Below, piece by piece: positions 47,811 through 57,556 of a stretch of 64,000 nt of DNA. Within the stretch, counting starts at the first letter, position 1; each line of letters begins with the position of its first letter. The DNA is taken from contig JAWPGT010000023.1 in the NCBI GenBank assembly GCA_034638255.1, positions 1-64,000 of the forward strand, given 5' to 3'. The notes below the pieces were generated by a model. It was not told the origin of the DNA. It saw nothing but the letters and a program-made list of their open reading frames with translations, and did not search any database. Origin of the DNA: Coprinus comatus. Taxonomy: Eukaryota; Basidiomycota; Agaricomycetes; Agaricales; Agaricaceae. The position numbers and the translations under genes were made by a program.

Positions 47811-48209
47811 TTACCGCTTCTTGGTCCTGCGCGTCGTCTGTTCTAGAACCACAAATCAGTACAGGCATGAACGCATATAACCACAACACATACCTTTGGT
47901 CTTCGCCTTCTTCGGTGCACCCTTTCCTCTCTTCTTCCTATGTTCAACATCCTCAAGTCTTATCTGCTCGTCCTCATTAACCATCTCTAGCATAGGATAG
48001 TGGCGCACAATGCGTGCCAAGTCGAGCTCTTTGTTTTTGGGGTAGTAACCGACCATAGACGGTCCCCGTAATCGTCTGCGAAGGTATTTGGCACCGGTAT
48101 GTACACTGGTGGGATTGAACGCGGTCTGGAAGAGTACGGCACGGGCTTGGGTAAGAGCGAATAGTTTCTTCCCTGTGGCATTCAGCCATGGTAGAGCGTT
48201 AACGCTCAT
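47811..48209 (-). CDS. RSM27: Mitochondrial small-subunit ribosomal protein mS33 (115 aa)
   Basis: Exons 48209-47894 and 47842-47811 have a 51-nt intron. The core FQTAFNPTSVHTGAKYLRRR followed by LRGPSMVGYYP is the diagnostic mS33 (yeast Rsm27, Pfam MRP-S33) signature. The C-terminus is strongly basic (KKRGKGAPKKAKTK, and then KEQTTRRTKKR from the last exon). The protein is a component of the small subunit of the mitochondrial ribosome. The ATG at 48209 gives the expected short N-terminus; upstream in-frame sequence has no other ATG. It is divergent from SUV3 with 145 bp between start codons. Both products act in mitochondrial gene expression, so a shared promoter is plausible. Confidence 0.88.
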
Positions 48210-48354
48210 CAGTGCCTTTGGGTGTTTAGCGTAAGTCGCGTCAACAGCCCTCACAAAAATCCATCACGTCAATGGCTTTGAAATAAAACAAACACAAACA
48301 TCATGTCATAATACTTACCAAAAAAAGTTTGCCCGTTTTGCCATCGACCCAACC

Positions 48355-50907
48355 ATGCTCAGTCGTTCCTCGTCCGCCTGCTCTCGCTGCACAATATGTC
48401 TCGAGCGTCAACAACTTCTCAACACCGCCCAACACGTCGTCAAACGATTCCGTACGACACATCAAGCACCTCGACGCGCTCCATCTCCCACATGGCCAAA
48501 CAACAAAAAACCAGGATACTCTCATTCTCATGGAAAACTACGCCACGTCTACAGTCCATTCTCAGAACCAGAATCCAATGCAGACGCTTTTCCCATTCCA
48601 TCATCTACCCAACTCAACCAAGAAGGCTGTTTCAAATATTTCAAAGATTCAGTCCAAGCATGGGCTGCTCATACTCGAACTTTGGAACGATTTCAATTAT
48701 GGGGATTTTCTCCTCAAAAAGTCAAACCATTGTTAGATGCTTATGTTCATACCGCCTTGACGACTGATTTCTTTTCAATTCAAGAAAACCAAAACCATTA
48801 TCATCTTTCTCGATTCTCTCATCTCGTTTCTTCAAAACCTAGTCTTCGACAAACAGAAGCTGAAATCGTATTCAGTAATATCTTTTTCGCTTGGTGTCAT
48901 AATACACAACATTCCAAAATCTTGGACGAGGGTGTTACTCAAGGTACCATCGATTCAGAAACTTTGGGTTCGGTTCGACATTTAGCAGAAGCAGCGGATC
49001 GTAGACCTGAAGAAGAATATCCACTCGCACGTCAAATTCATAGGAAAATTATTATGCATGTTGGTCCTACCAATAGTGGAAAAACTCATCATGCTTTACG
49101 TGCTTTAGCAGCTGCTAAAACGGGGGTTTATGCTGGTCCTTTACGGTTATTGGCTCATGAAATCTGGGAACGACTTAATCTTGGACAAATCGTACCTTTG
49201 GGAATTGATCAACCTTTACCACAAATAATCACACAAGCACCAACCGTATTAAATAGATCACCATTCCAATCACTCACTAAAGGTGATCAAATTATCACTA
49301 CTCCTCAAACTCACAAATTTGGAAACCCTTTATACGCGAGAAAAACGAATATGATAACGGGCGAAGAAAAGAAAGTTGTTGATGAAAATGCGGGATTGTA
49401 CAGTTGTACAGTTGAAATGTTATCATATGTGAAATCGTTTGATGTTGCTGTGGTTGATGAAATTCAATTAATAGGAGATCCGAATAGAGGTTTTGGTTGG
49501 ACGGCGGCAGTTTTAGGATTATGTGCCAAGGAAGTTCATTTATGTGGCGAAGAATCAGCAATTCCAATCGTTCAAAAATTACTTGAACATACTGGTGATG
49601 AATTGGAAATTCGAAGGTATGAAAGGTTGACACCTTTGGTTGTTGAAGAAAAAAGTTTGGAAGGGGATTGGTCGAAAGTTAAAAAGGGTGATTGTGTTGT
49701 TGCGTTTAGTAGATCGAGGATATTTGCTATTAAGGATGAGATTGAGAGGAAATCGGGGTTGAGATGTGCGGTTGTTTATGGGAAATTGCCACCTGAAGTT
49801 AGAAGTGAACAAGCTGCTCTTTTTAATGATCCTAATTCGGATTATGATGTTATTATTGGTAGTGATGCTATCGGTATGGGTCTTAACTTGTACGTTCCTC
49901 TTTTTTCCGATTTCATGCATACAACTGACGTTTTCCTATTTTTTTCAAAAAAAAAAAAAAAAAAAAGGAAAATCGGACGTATCATATTCGATGCAACAAG
50001 TAAATTCGACGGATCAAAACGTAGAGCAACCCTCGAAACATCTCAAATCAAACAAATAGCAGGTAGAGCAGGACGTTACGGATTATCAATTCAAGGTTCC
50101 GAAACCAAACCAGGTGGTTATTGTACCACATTCCAATCAACCGATTTACCTATACTTCAAGACGCATTATTACAACCATTCAAACCAATACCTTATGCTC
50201 ATATAGCAACATCATCAACATCTTTAGAAAAGATAGTCACTGCTTTACCGGAGGATACTAGTTCTGAAGCTGTACAGATGGCACATTTATATGCAGCTGG
50301 AGCTTATGGGAATTTAAGTGAGATTTATAGGTATTCGATGCCTACGAGATTGAAGGATATTTGTGATTGGGTGGATAAGAGATCTAATGGATTAACTTGG
50401 AATGAGAAACAGATACTTTATGTTGCTCCTGTTGCTTGGAGAGATGAATTATGTTTGGAGGCTGCGGAAAAGATGATTAGAGCTCATAGAGAAAAGTATA
50501 ATGTTGTTGTTGAAGATGTGGTTGATAGATTTGGGCTTATGAATCGTTTGGAATTGGTGGAAGGAATGATGAAGAGGAGTAAAGCGTTGGAGTTGAATGG
50601 TAATGGTAATGGTAGGGGTAAAAGGGGGAATAGGGATGTTGAGGCAGTGGATTCGAATGTGTTGAGTGTGTTGGAAAGTTTTCATAAGGTTTTGGTTCTT
50701 TATATGTGGATGTCTTTTAGAAGTCCGGTTACGTATCATGAGAGAGAGAAAGTGGAAGCGTTGAAATTGAGAGTGGAGATTGTGTTGGATTGGGGATTAC
50801 AACATTTGGGAAAACAGGATTTGAAAGTTAAATGGAAGGCTTTGACGGTGGAGAAAATGAAAGAGAGGAGAGGGAGAGGGAGAGGGAGGATGTGGGATCG
50901 AAATTGA
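48355..50907 (+). CDS. SUV3: Mitochondrial ATP-dependent RNA helicase SUV3
   Basis: Helicase subunit of the mitochondrial RNA-degrading complex (mtEXO with the exoribonuclease DSS1), established for the family. The N-terminus is Arg/Ser-rich like a mitochondrial presequence. Helicase motif I is MHVGPTNSGKTHHALRAL (residues of about 237-255), motif II is VVDEIQLIGD, and motif VI is QIKQIAGRAGRYG. The SUV3 C-terminal region follows (LPILQDALLQPFKPIPYAHI, then EKQILYVAPVAWRDE). One intron, 49890-49967, carries a run of about 20 A just before its AG. It is 78 nt long and without a stop in frame, so retention would simply add 26 residues. Spliced length is 824 aa. The Gly/Arg tail (RRGRGRGRMWDRN) overlaps another open frame (50832-51353), which might be the true C-terminus after a frameshift. 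Confidence 0.9.
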   Translation: MLSRSSSACSRCTICLERQQLLNTAQHVVKRFRTTHQAPRRAPSPTWPNNKKPGYSHSHGKLRHVYSPFSEPESNADAFPIPSSTQLNQEGCFKYFKDSVQAWAAHTRTLERFQLWGFSPQKVKPLLDAYVHTALTTDFFSIQENQNHYHLSRFSHLVSSKPSLRQTEAEIVFSNIFFAWCHNTQHSKILDEGVTQGTIDSETLGSVRHLAEAADRRPEEEYPLARQIHRKIIMHVGPTNSGKTHHALRALAAAKTGVYAGPLRLLAHEIWERLNLGQIVPLGIDQPLPQIITQAPTVLNRSPFQSLTKGDQIITTPQTHKFGNPLYARKTNMITGEEKKVVDENAGLYSCTVEMLSYVKSFDVAVVDEIQLIGDPNRGFGWTAAVLGLCAKEVHLCGEESAIPIVQKLLEHTGDELEIRRYERLTPLVVEEKSLEGDWSKVKKGDCVVAFSRSRIFAIKDEIERKSGLRCAVVYGKLPPEVRSEQAALFNDPNSDYDVIIGSDAIGMGLNLYVPLFSDFMHTTDVFLFFSKKKKKKRKIGRIIFDATSKFDGSKRRATLETSQIKQIAGRAGRYGLSIQGSETKPGGYCTTFQSTDLPILQDALLQPFKPIPYAHIATSSTSLEKIVTALPEDTSSEAVQMAHLYAAGAYGNLSEIYRYSMPTRLKDICDWVDKRSNGLTWNEKQILYVAPVAWRDELCLEAAEKMIRAHREKYNVVVEDVVDRFGLMNRLELVEGMMKRSKALELNGNGNGRGKRGNRDVEAVDSNVLSVLESFHKVLVLYMWMSFRSPVTYHEREKVEALKLRVEIVLDWGLQHLGKQDLKVKWKALTVEKMKERRGRGRGRMWDRN

Positions 50908-51353
50908 AATTAAAGTCGAAGTTTACGCAGAGTCAAACTCAGAATCAAACTCAAAGTCATAATCATCATTTACAACGTCAACGTTCTTCTTCGAATTCAA
51001 CATACATGGATGATTCATCATTCTCCTCTTCATCAACATCATCACTACCAAAATACTCATTACGAAAAACTCCATTCTCAACCAACAACAACATCGATAA
51101 TAATAATAAAAAGAAATCAGACATTGCTTATACGACTGAAACTCATGATAAAACGGGTAGAACATTTGTTAGTGCTCCGAACTTGTCAAGTTTGTTGAGT
51201 AAGTATGTGGATTCGCCTATGTTGAGAGTTGGTGCGAGTTTAAATGGGAATAATGAAGTAGTGGGTAGGTTTGGGAAGAATGGGAATGGGAAAGGGAAAG
51301 GGGGTTTGGGTGAGAAAGGGGTTGGTGGAAAGAGGGGGTTACTTGAGGGTTGA
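50832..51353 (+). other. Open frame overlapping the SUV3 3' end (173 codons)
   Basis: A second frame opens inside the last 75 bases of SUV3 and runs 450 bases past its stop. It encodes a Ser/Gln/Asn-rich, basic stretch (KLKLKSKFTQSQTQNQTQ; TRTFV-like text; SAPNLSSLLSKYVDSPMLRV) and a Gly/Lys-rich end. The switch would fall in the GA-rich repeat 'gagaggagagggagaggg' (50862-50890). It could be a lost or misread SUV3 extension, a separate gene without a visible start, or chance. I do not call it a gene. Confidence 0.3.
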
Positions 51354-52488
51354 GTACGTTGGGTAACTGAATACTGAGTTTTGGTGCTTAGCGCTTAGCG
51401 CTTAGCTTCGGCTTTTTTGGACCTAGAGGCTAGATGAGATGTGGAACGAACTATTGATATTTATTTATTTGGGTATTTGGATATAGCTACGTAAAGTAAT
51501 GCGTTTTTTATATGGTTTTGTTTTAATTTGGCTTCATGTGTAATGTCTTCCTGGTATATACACACTAGATAATAAATCACCACCTCCCCTCTTTCGTTAA
51601 TCGATGGATGTTTACCAGAGTCCAGACCTCAGACGCTGATGTAATTGAAACTTCAACGGAACTTGTAGTCTGTAATGATGCCATTCTATGTTGATTCTCA
51701 GCGCACTTTCACATACGATCATGCATGATACATGGTTTTTTGTTTCATCTACCAAAACAAACGATTGGAAGGTTCTGATCCTGGTTCTGATTCTAATTTT
51801 ATACTTATGTAGCCACTAAGGGCATGTTACATGCTTTTGCTTATCATGATTGGGAAAAAGAAGTTAGAAAGAAAACCACACTACGGAACGTTGAACCTCG
51901 TTGAAAGTTTGTATATTTATACTAGTGCGTGGTGTTTCAAGTTGTATGAATGAAGGTTTAAGAAGAAATCTTTTGCTGATAACATGAAGAACCGGAACGT
52001 GTTAAAGCATTATTTTTTGCTCTAGCTTGGCCTTTCTAGACCTTCTTTAAAGTTTATCATCCGTCACTTGAAGTTTGGGGTCCGTTTATAGTACTACTAC
52101 TATGTAGACCATTCGCAAAATTACCTCCCCCCCCCCCCCATTTTTCACTACCATCAAAGGCTAAATCTGGAAAACTTATTACTTGTTTTGCTTCAATTTC
52201 TGAGGAAATCAAATAGTATGTCTAACACACGCAAAAAACAAAAAGAATACAAATACTTTAAGTAACTCCCTTTAAGCCAATGCCAACGGGCATTACGATT
52301 ATTAGATTTCCTTGGGAACTTTTTATTACATATTAGATTTATCCGATTCATCAAGTTTTATAGATTAAGATCGGGTAAGGGGGGACATGGACGGACTCGC
52401 GGTACATACATCTAACTTCAGAAGAAGAAAAAAAACATGCTGACCAAACGTTCTAGGGTTCAAATGCCCAACTTTTCTTCTTCTTCTT

Positions 52489-52519
<31 letters not shown>

Positions 52520-52929
52520 TCGTGGTTCCGGCAGTCATTCTACTATCCAGTATTTCAGGCATGTGTTAGCCTGCGTGTCTAACACTGCGTCACCAGTTTT
52601 AAAATAGTTATAATGGTAACGACTAAACTTGAACGGCGTAGAACTATCATATATGCTTTTATTGCAGATCAGAACTGATGAAGTCTTCATGTAAACACCC
52701 ATGTCTCAAGTTGGGGCTTAAGGATGCTATTACGGTAATAGCGATATGCTATGCCATAAATATATATGGACCGCAGTTCAACAGGTACCCACTCTAATAA
52801 GATGTCGCCCATAGGGGATACCCTCCACTGCGCAAAACGAAAATAGAACATCACCAGCGTTTTTTTCCCGTGCTAGTGGTATAAAAGACCGTTGTTCAGA
52901 TTCATGGAAGTCGTAAGCTCTCGAGTTCA
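51354..52929. other. Intergenic, SUV3 3' flank to P450-like promoter
   Basis: No gene is supported. Simple sequence includes a triple 'gcgcttagc' near 51390, a poly-C run at about 52126-52139 and a (TTC)n tract at 52476-52519. The right end has TATAAAAG in 'gtggtataaaagaccg', about 50 bp before the P450-like ATG. Confidence 0.5.
52476..52519 (+). repeat. (TTC)n microsatellite
   Basis: About 14 uninterrupted ttc triplets. The poly-Arg ORF on the other strand is only a shadow of this tract. Confidence 0.9.
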
Positions 52930-54258
52930 ATGCACAAGATGCAATGGTCACGCGAGCTCTTGCTCCTCCTCCCCGTTTCTTCAATCATACTTTTTTTGCT
53001 ACATCGTCTTGTAGTATCACCTTTCCTGGGGAAGAAAACCAAAGCGGTCAAGTCCTCATCGCAGGTCTTTCACAAGACACTTTCGTCAGTGAAAGAATTA
53101 CTTTCCTCGGTACCATCTCGTATTCCTATCCAACTTCATGAACGTGCATCCGCGAATACTCGCTTGAGGCCGTTCCTTGGACTCACCAACACCTTCGTAG
53201 ACCCTAGGGAGTCTATCCACAATTTCTTCCGAAAACACTCGGCATTACTTTTGAAGAATGTCCAAACGATCGGGTGGGGAGGATTTCATGACGTTTGTAC
53301 CACAGCAGTACGATCCACCTTCATGGACTATCAATTGTCTCTCCAGGATGACATAGCTTTTGATCAATTCGTCCAGATCGTCGTTCTCAGAACCATAATA
53401 TCCAGTCTATTGTCTCAAGGACAATCTGCGGAGGACTTGGGTTTTGACAGTTTGAAAACCGTATCCTCAAATATCAACCTACTTTGGACTCTGTCCAAAT
53501 CATCCTCATCACCACCAAGTCATCTCATCCAACAACTCCACGAGCATCTTCGAATTCTCTTACCACCCTCCACCACCGGTTTCACTAATCCAATCGACTT
53601 CGTTGTTCCTACATGGGAAACCACGTGGCGTGTATGTGCAACAACTGTTGCACACGCCCAAGAGTCTATAGAATATCGGAAGGAATTTGAAGAGTTCTAT
53701 GCTGCGGAACAGTTTTCGGTTACGGATTTCGATTCGGTACGACCCGCAGGTTGGAGTATCAGAAACTTCGTGGATGAGGTGATGAGACTTCACCCGCCTG
53801 TGAAGCACATCGCCAGGTCCGTCTGTCCTTTGATGCCGAAGACCAGTGACGGTTCTGGTAAAAGTGTTTTATCACGTTGCCTACAGTTTTTCCGGAAATG
53901 GATGGCTCGTGGTGAGAATCCGCAATCAACTCACCACGTTGCTGATGTCCATTCTGCATTACGTTCCGAACCCATTTGGTCTTCAGACGCTAAACTCTTC
54001 AAGCCAGAACGACATCAAGACCCTATGATTGATGACGGAATCGCCACAGATCGGAAAGATAGTTTAAAATTGGTTTTTGGATGGGGTTCATTACGGTGTA
54101 TTGCTTCGGCATGGGCACCTAATGCTGTCGCGGTTATTAGTAGTACTATTATCGGAGAGTGTCAACAATTGGGTTGGGAAGTTGTGGTTGGTGAGAAGAT
54201 TGGTGGACGGGAAGGGTGGGATGGGTGGAAGTTGGTTAAGACTTCGATGAGAGAGTGA
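52930..54258 (+). CDS. Degenerate cytochrome P450-like protein (442 aa)
   Basis: Intron-less frame with an N-terminal membrane anchor (LLLLLPVSSIILFLLHRLVV). Vestiges of P450 architecture appear in order. An I-helix-like PTWETTWRV keeps the ETT element. A K-helix FVDEVMRLHPPVKHIAR keeps ExxR. DAKLFKPERHQD matches the PERF region, and the Cys-ligand loop reads FGWGSLRCIASAWAPN. In that loop the usual Gly two residues after Cys is Ala, and the loop is followed by a short C-terminus. At 442 aa it is about 60-90 residues shorter than typical fungal P450s. It could be an active, very divergent P450 or a protein that has lost oxygenase activity. The TATA box just upstream and the unbroken frame argue that it is expressed. 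It is not closely similar to the CYP53-like gene at 27278. Confidence 0.7.
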   Translation: MHKMQWSRELLLLLPVSSIILFLLHRLVVSPFLGKKTKAVKSSSQVFHKTLSSVKELLSSVPSRIPIQLHERASANTRLRPFLGLTNTFVDPRESIHNFFRKHSALLLKNVQTIGWGGFHDVCTTAVRSTFMDYQLSLQDDIAFDQFVQIVVLRTIISSLLSQGQSAEDLGFDSLKTVSSNINLLWTLSKSSSSPPSHLIQQLHEHLRILLPPSTTGFTNPIDFVVPTWETTWRVCATTVAHAQESIEYRKEFEEFYAAEQFSVTDFDSVRPAGWSIRNFVDEVMRLHPPVKHIARSVCPLMPKTSDGSGKSVLSRCLQFFRKWMARGENPQSTHHVADVHSALRSEPIWSSDAKLFKPERHQDPMIDDGIATDRKDSLKLVFGWGSLRCIASAWAPNAVAVISSTIIGECQQLGWEVVVGEKIGGREGWDGWKLVKTSMRE

Positions 54259-54674
54259 TATGTTACTATCGGCCTCCCTGTCCTTAAATTTCTTGGGCTT
54301 GTTATATTGTGTCACTTCGTTTCCCTTCGAGTTTGTTTTTCAATACATTTTTGGAACTAGCTGTGTTTATTCTTTCCTTATACGACTTAACCCCATAAAG
54401 CCCTGAGTTTGCATAGTACACGAGTATTTGAGAAGTGGAAATAGTACTTCTTGTCAAGATTTAAGAAAGGAAAAGAAAGAGTCAATAACCAGATAATTTG
54501 TGGACCCGAAGCACCAGAGAACCGAGAAATTACTAGAAGTCCGAGAACAGGGGGAGGTCTTTTTGGTTTTTAGAGTTTCAGTAATAGAGGGATCAAGACG
54601 ATGTGGCTGAAGAGACTAAAGCGTAGCCATTTGAAGTTACAATTTATTAAAACCCGTAGCCGACAAAAACTAAT
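54259..54674. other. Intergenic between P450-like gene and tRNA
   Basis: About 415 bp of AT-rich sequence with no ORF of note. It includes the P450-like 3' flank and the 5' flank of the first tRNA-Met. Confidence 0.5.
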
Positions 54675-54780
54675 GCTTTCTTGGCTCAGTTGGTTAGAGC
54701 GCCGGTCTCATATTCTCAACATATGAGTGATCATTGATCATGTAATCCGGAGATCACCAGTTCGACCCTGGTAGAGAGCA
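54675..54780 (+). tRNA. tRNA-Met (CAT, elongator), with intron
   Basis: The acceptor stem GCTTTCT pairs with AGAGAGC, with discriminator A. The D-arm is GCTC..GAGC (A box tggctcagttgg), the anticodon loop CTCATAA has anticodon CAT, and the T-arm is ACCAG TTCGACC CTGGT. An intron of about 33 nt interrupts the anticodon loop after position 37. The U31-U39 opposition and A-rich loop fit elongator rather than initiator tRNA-Met. A T run follows at about 54806. Confidence 0.9.
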
Positions 54781-55349
54781 TTTGGTGGACTATTAATAAA
54801 GTACATGTTTTTGTACCAGAAAGTTGGGGTGCCCTTATGGATAGCCTGGACTGTTCTACCTAGGTTCTATCATAAATAAAGAGCGGAAACTTCAAGGGTT
54901 CCTTCACTCTTTTTCTGAAGGTGTTTTCTGCTTGTAAAACAATCTTGCGAGAACACCACTTTCAATCCAAAAGCATTATGTATCACGGTGTAAGGAGCAA
55001 CGTTTTCACGTTTCACCTTCACTAACGAGATGAGGGTGAAAAAGGAATTCACGCAGGGAGGTACACTGAAGCGGTTATGGATTCCTAATTTTCTACCTTA
55101 CAACATGTGTATCTTTTATATGCAATATTGAATGCCAGGAATTCTACAGTATTAAATGAGCTATCAGGCACTTCGTGTCATGTCATCGTTGCACGTTGCA
55201 ACTGTAAGGTTGGTAGGTCTTCGGTGTCATCATGTTGGATCAATGGTTGATCTACGTTGTGAGAGACGATGTCCTCACACATGGATGCTATTTACTTTTC
55301 CAAACACTCCTCACCAGTTGTAAAAATTACTAGGACTCATAAAAGCATT
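54781..55349. other. Spacer between the two tRNA-Met genes
   Basis: About 570 bp with no supported gene. A minus-strand ORF (55052-54870) has no motif. Confidence 0.5.
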
Positions 55350-55452
55350 GCTTTCTTGGCTCAGTTGGTTAGAGCGCCGGTCTCATATCACAATGAGTGA
55401 CCTTCTAGGTCATCCAATCCGGAGATCACCAGTTCGACCCTGGTAGAGAGCA
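55350..55452 (+). tRNA. tRNA-Met (CAT, elongator), second copy with different intron
   Basis: Mature sequence appears identical to the copy at 54675-54780 (same acceptor, D, anticodon and T arms). The intron differs in sequence and is about 3 nt shorter. A TTTTTT terminator follows at about 55468. The two genes are 570 bp apart on the same strand, so they are probably a local duplication in which only the intron has diverged. Confidence 0.9.
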
Positions 55453-55559
55453 TGAAGCGGACCCAATGCTTTTTTGAACTTGTTTCGAACCCAAAAAAAA
55501 GTTCGTTCAGGTTGGTCTCATTATTTTAGGTTCAGGCTGTTCAGTAATATGAGCTTTTG

Positions 55560-55562
55560 TTT

Positions 55563-55607
<45 letters not shown>
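55560..55607. repeat. Poly-T/poly-A palindrome (T23 A25)
   Basis: A run of about 23 T followed directly by about 25 A. Such a tract can form a perfect hairpin and is also a common place for assembly error. It lies between the second tRNA and the minus-strand gene ending at 55675. Confidence 0.9.
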
Positions 55608-55608
<1 letters not shown>

Positions 55609-55674
55609 AATATTAAGTACTATCGATGATATTTGTATATCATTCTATTTATCTACCTAGGAGACATTCTGTAA

Positions 55675-56705
55675 TTAGAAAGGGCATACGGTGTTATGGG
55701 TATAGTAAGGAGTGGTAGGAGTAGGAAAGGTAATGACTGGGTGGTAGTGAGGACTCGATGGAATTGGTAAAGTAAGAACTGGACGATGATGAGGAGAACA
55801 AGGACTATGTTGATGATGATGATGGCTATGGTGATCATAATGATAATGGCGTGCATCTAGGTGAACGTTCGCATAAGCATTGTGGTACACCCTTTCAAAA
55901 ACATATGAAGAGAACGAAAAAGAGACTTACCAATAACCAATTTCAATGCCCTTTCCTCAATAGAACCATGACCGTTAACCAAGAAATCAAGGATATGAAC
56001 GTTCTCAGTTAATTTTTGTCCACATTTGGTTTCCCAGTGAGTTAATGGTCTATAATGAGCTGGAATGAAACCTTGAGCGAAGATGTGATTGGTTAAATGA
56101 GCAAGATGATCGAATTTGATTCCTTGATTTAAACGGATACGTTGAGGAGTTACTTTGATTGTTGGAGTGTGAATGTAGTGGTAGGTGAACCATATAGCTG
56201 TTGGTGCATCGTCTGTAGGAGTGAAAGTAGTAGGATAATGATTCAGTACATTGGTTTTATAAGAAAAGGCGATTAGGACTGACCGATGTGTAACTTGATA
56301 GCAGTTTCAGCGCATCTGCCAATACCTTGTTTCAATAATTCATCGACGTTGTCGGATGAGTGGACTGTTATTCCATCTTTACGAGACCAAGTGGTAACAG
56401 GACGATGACGAGCTTCGATAAATCCTTGACGGAAAACTTTTGAATATCCGTATATGGATGCAGTAGTTGGAGTAGGGGGAATTGAATTGACAGTGGTATG
56501 GACGGTAGTTCAAAGGGAATAAAAGGTTTGTTAATTCTTAACTCATAATGAAGGCAGTGAGAATGACATTACCATAATCCAAAACATCTTCGAGATCAAT
56601 GAGCTTTTGGTGTTGATATTCAAGCTCAATGAGTTGAGATGTAGGAGCTGCATTGCCTCTAGAGGCAAATTGATAAGCAAGCCAAAATTCACCGGCGTGG
56701 ACCAT
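55675..56705 (-). CDS. Uncharacterised protein with His/Pro-rich tail (249 aa)
   Basis: Four exons, 56705-56573, 56436-56284, 56212-55931 and 55856-55675, join in frame. The last intron uses CTAG just before DARHYHYD; with an earlier AG the frame would stop early. The product starts MVHAGEFWLAYQFASRGNAA. It contains repeated similar blocks: FRQGFIEARHRPVTTWSRK and FAQGFIPAHYRPLTHWETK, plus DGITVHSSDNVDELLKQG and CGQKLTENVHILDFLVNG. This suggests an internal duplication of a roughly 70-residue module. The C-terminal tail is rich in His, Pro and Tyr (HYHYDHHSHHHHQHSP), a potential metal-binding stretch. No signal peptide is present. I do not recognise the family. The first intron's acceptor (caaaag) is weak. 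Confidence 0.65.
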
Positions 56706-57121
56706 TGTTTGAACGAAGAGATGATTGTTGTTAGGAGAGTGTTGAACGTCGAAAGATTATTCGAGGCTCAATGAGGAATTGCAAGACGCGATGAGCTGTG
56801 GCTTTTATAACATTTTTGCTTGGGGAATTGTGAGCTGGCAATACATTACGCTACTGCATTGAAAAAAATAAAATAGCGTAGGGTTGCCGTAGGGTCAATA
56901 AATTGGTGTATTTCTTGGCTCGTGTACCATTTGACGTCGGGAATGGAACTAATGGCATTTAGGAGACCAAGCTCGGTACAAGTCAATTTACAAAGGGCCA
57001 GCAAAAGGCGGTTGTAGTAAATTATCACTATCACCAAGGTATAACGATTAGTTAAAGACGTCAATACTCAAAGAAAGAAATCAAACATACCAATTTCCTA
57101 CTAATACTGAGTACAGAAGTA
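56706..57121. other. Spacer between two minus-strand genes
   Basis: Upstream region of the His-rich-tail gene. A 72-codon minus-strand ORF (57064-56846) has an unusually protein-like stretch, LLNAISSIPDVKWYTSQEI, but no start context or partner exon, so I do not call it. Confidence 0.4.
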
Positions 57122-57406
57122 TCAAAGCTCATCACGTTTCGCTCTCTGACGAGGCTCTTGTACAATATCGACTCTAATAACACCCTCTCTTGCGTTTATA
57201 GCGCTGATGACTTCGTTTTGAATGTTTTGCCAATCGGGTTTGGCAATGCTATAGAGTTGTACGTCATCTAATGCCCCAACTTTGCCTTGATGAGCTAATG
57301 AAGGATGTGCAGAAGATAGATTTGTTGGATCGTTGAACATTGGTGTTTGAGGTAAGAGTGTAACTGCAAGATAGACATTCGCCTGATGGTCGAGATTCTG
57401 AGGCAT
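57122..57406 (-). CDS. Small conserved protein, single exon (94 aa)
   Basis: Complete frame from ATG at 57406 to TGA at 57122. It contains ANVYLAVTLLPQTPMF, SLAHQGKVGALDDVQLYSI, DWQNIQNEVISAI and REGVIRVDIVQE, ending QRAKRDEL. The pattern suggests a small alpha/beta protein conserved in basidiomycetes, of unknown role. The C-terminal RDEL resembles an ER-retrieval signal, but there is no signal peptide, so this is probably fortuitous. It is divergent from the inositol kinase gene with 150 bp between start codons, which implies a shared promoter. Confidence 0.6.
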   Translation of the reverse strand: MPQNLDHQANVYLAVTLLPQTPMFNDPTNLSSAHPSLAHQGKVGALDDVQLYSIAKPDWQNIQNEVISAINAREGVIRVDIVQEPRQRAKRDEL

Positions 57407-57556
57407 TGTGAGAGACCTCAGACGGTTGATATAATTGATCGAAGTATGCTGGATGATTATATCATCTCCCTACTCTACCATCAGATCTCTGTACAAACGT
57501 GTGTGGCAACAGACTCTTCTTCTCCTTCTTCTTCTTCTTTTTCTTTTGTACCATTC

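Noticed and set aside
52365..52562. Poly-Arg ORF on the minus strand
   Set aside because: It is a shadow of the (TTC)n microsatellite with no other coding signal.
57122..57406. ER-retention signal (RDEL) in the small protein
   Set aside because: There is no signal peptide or membrane segment, so the tail is unlikely to be used in the ER.
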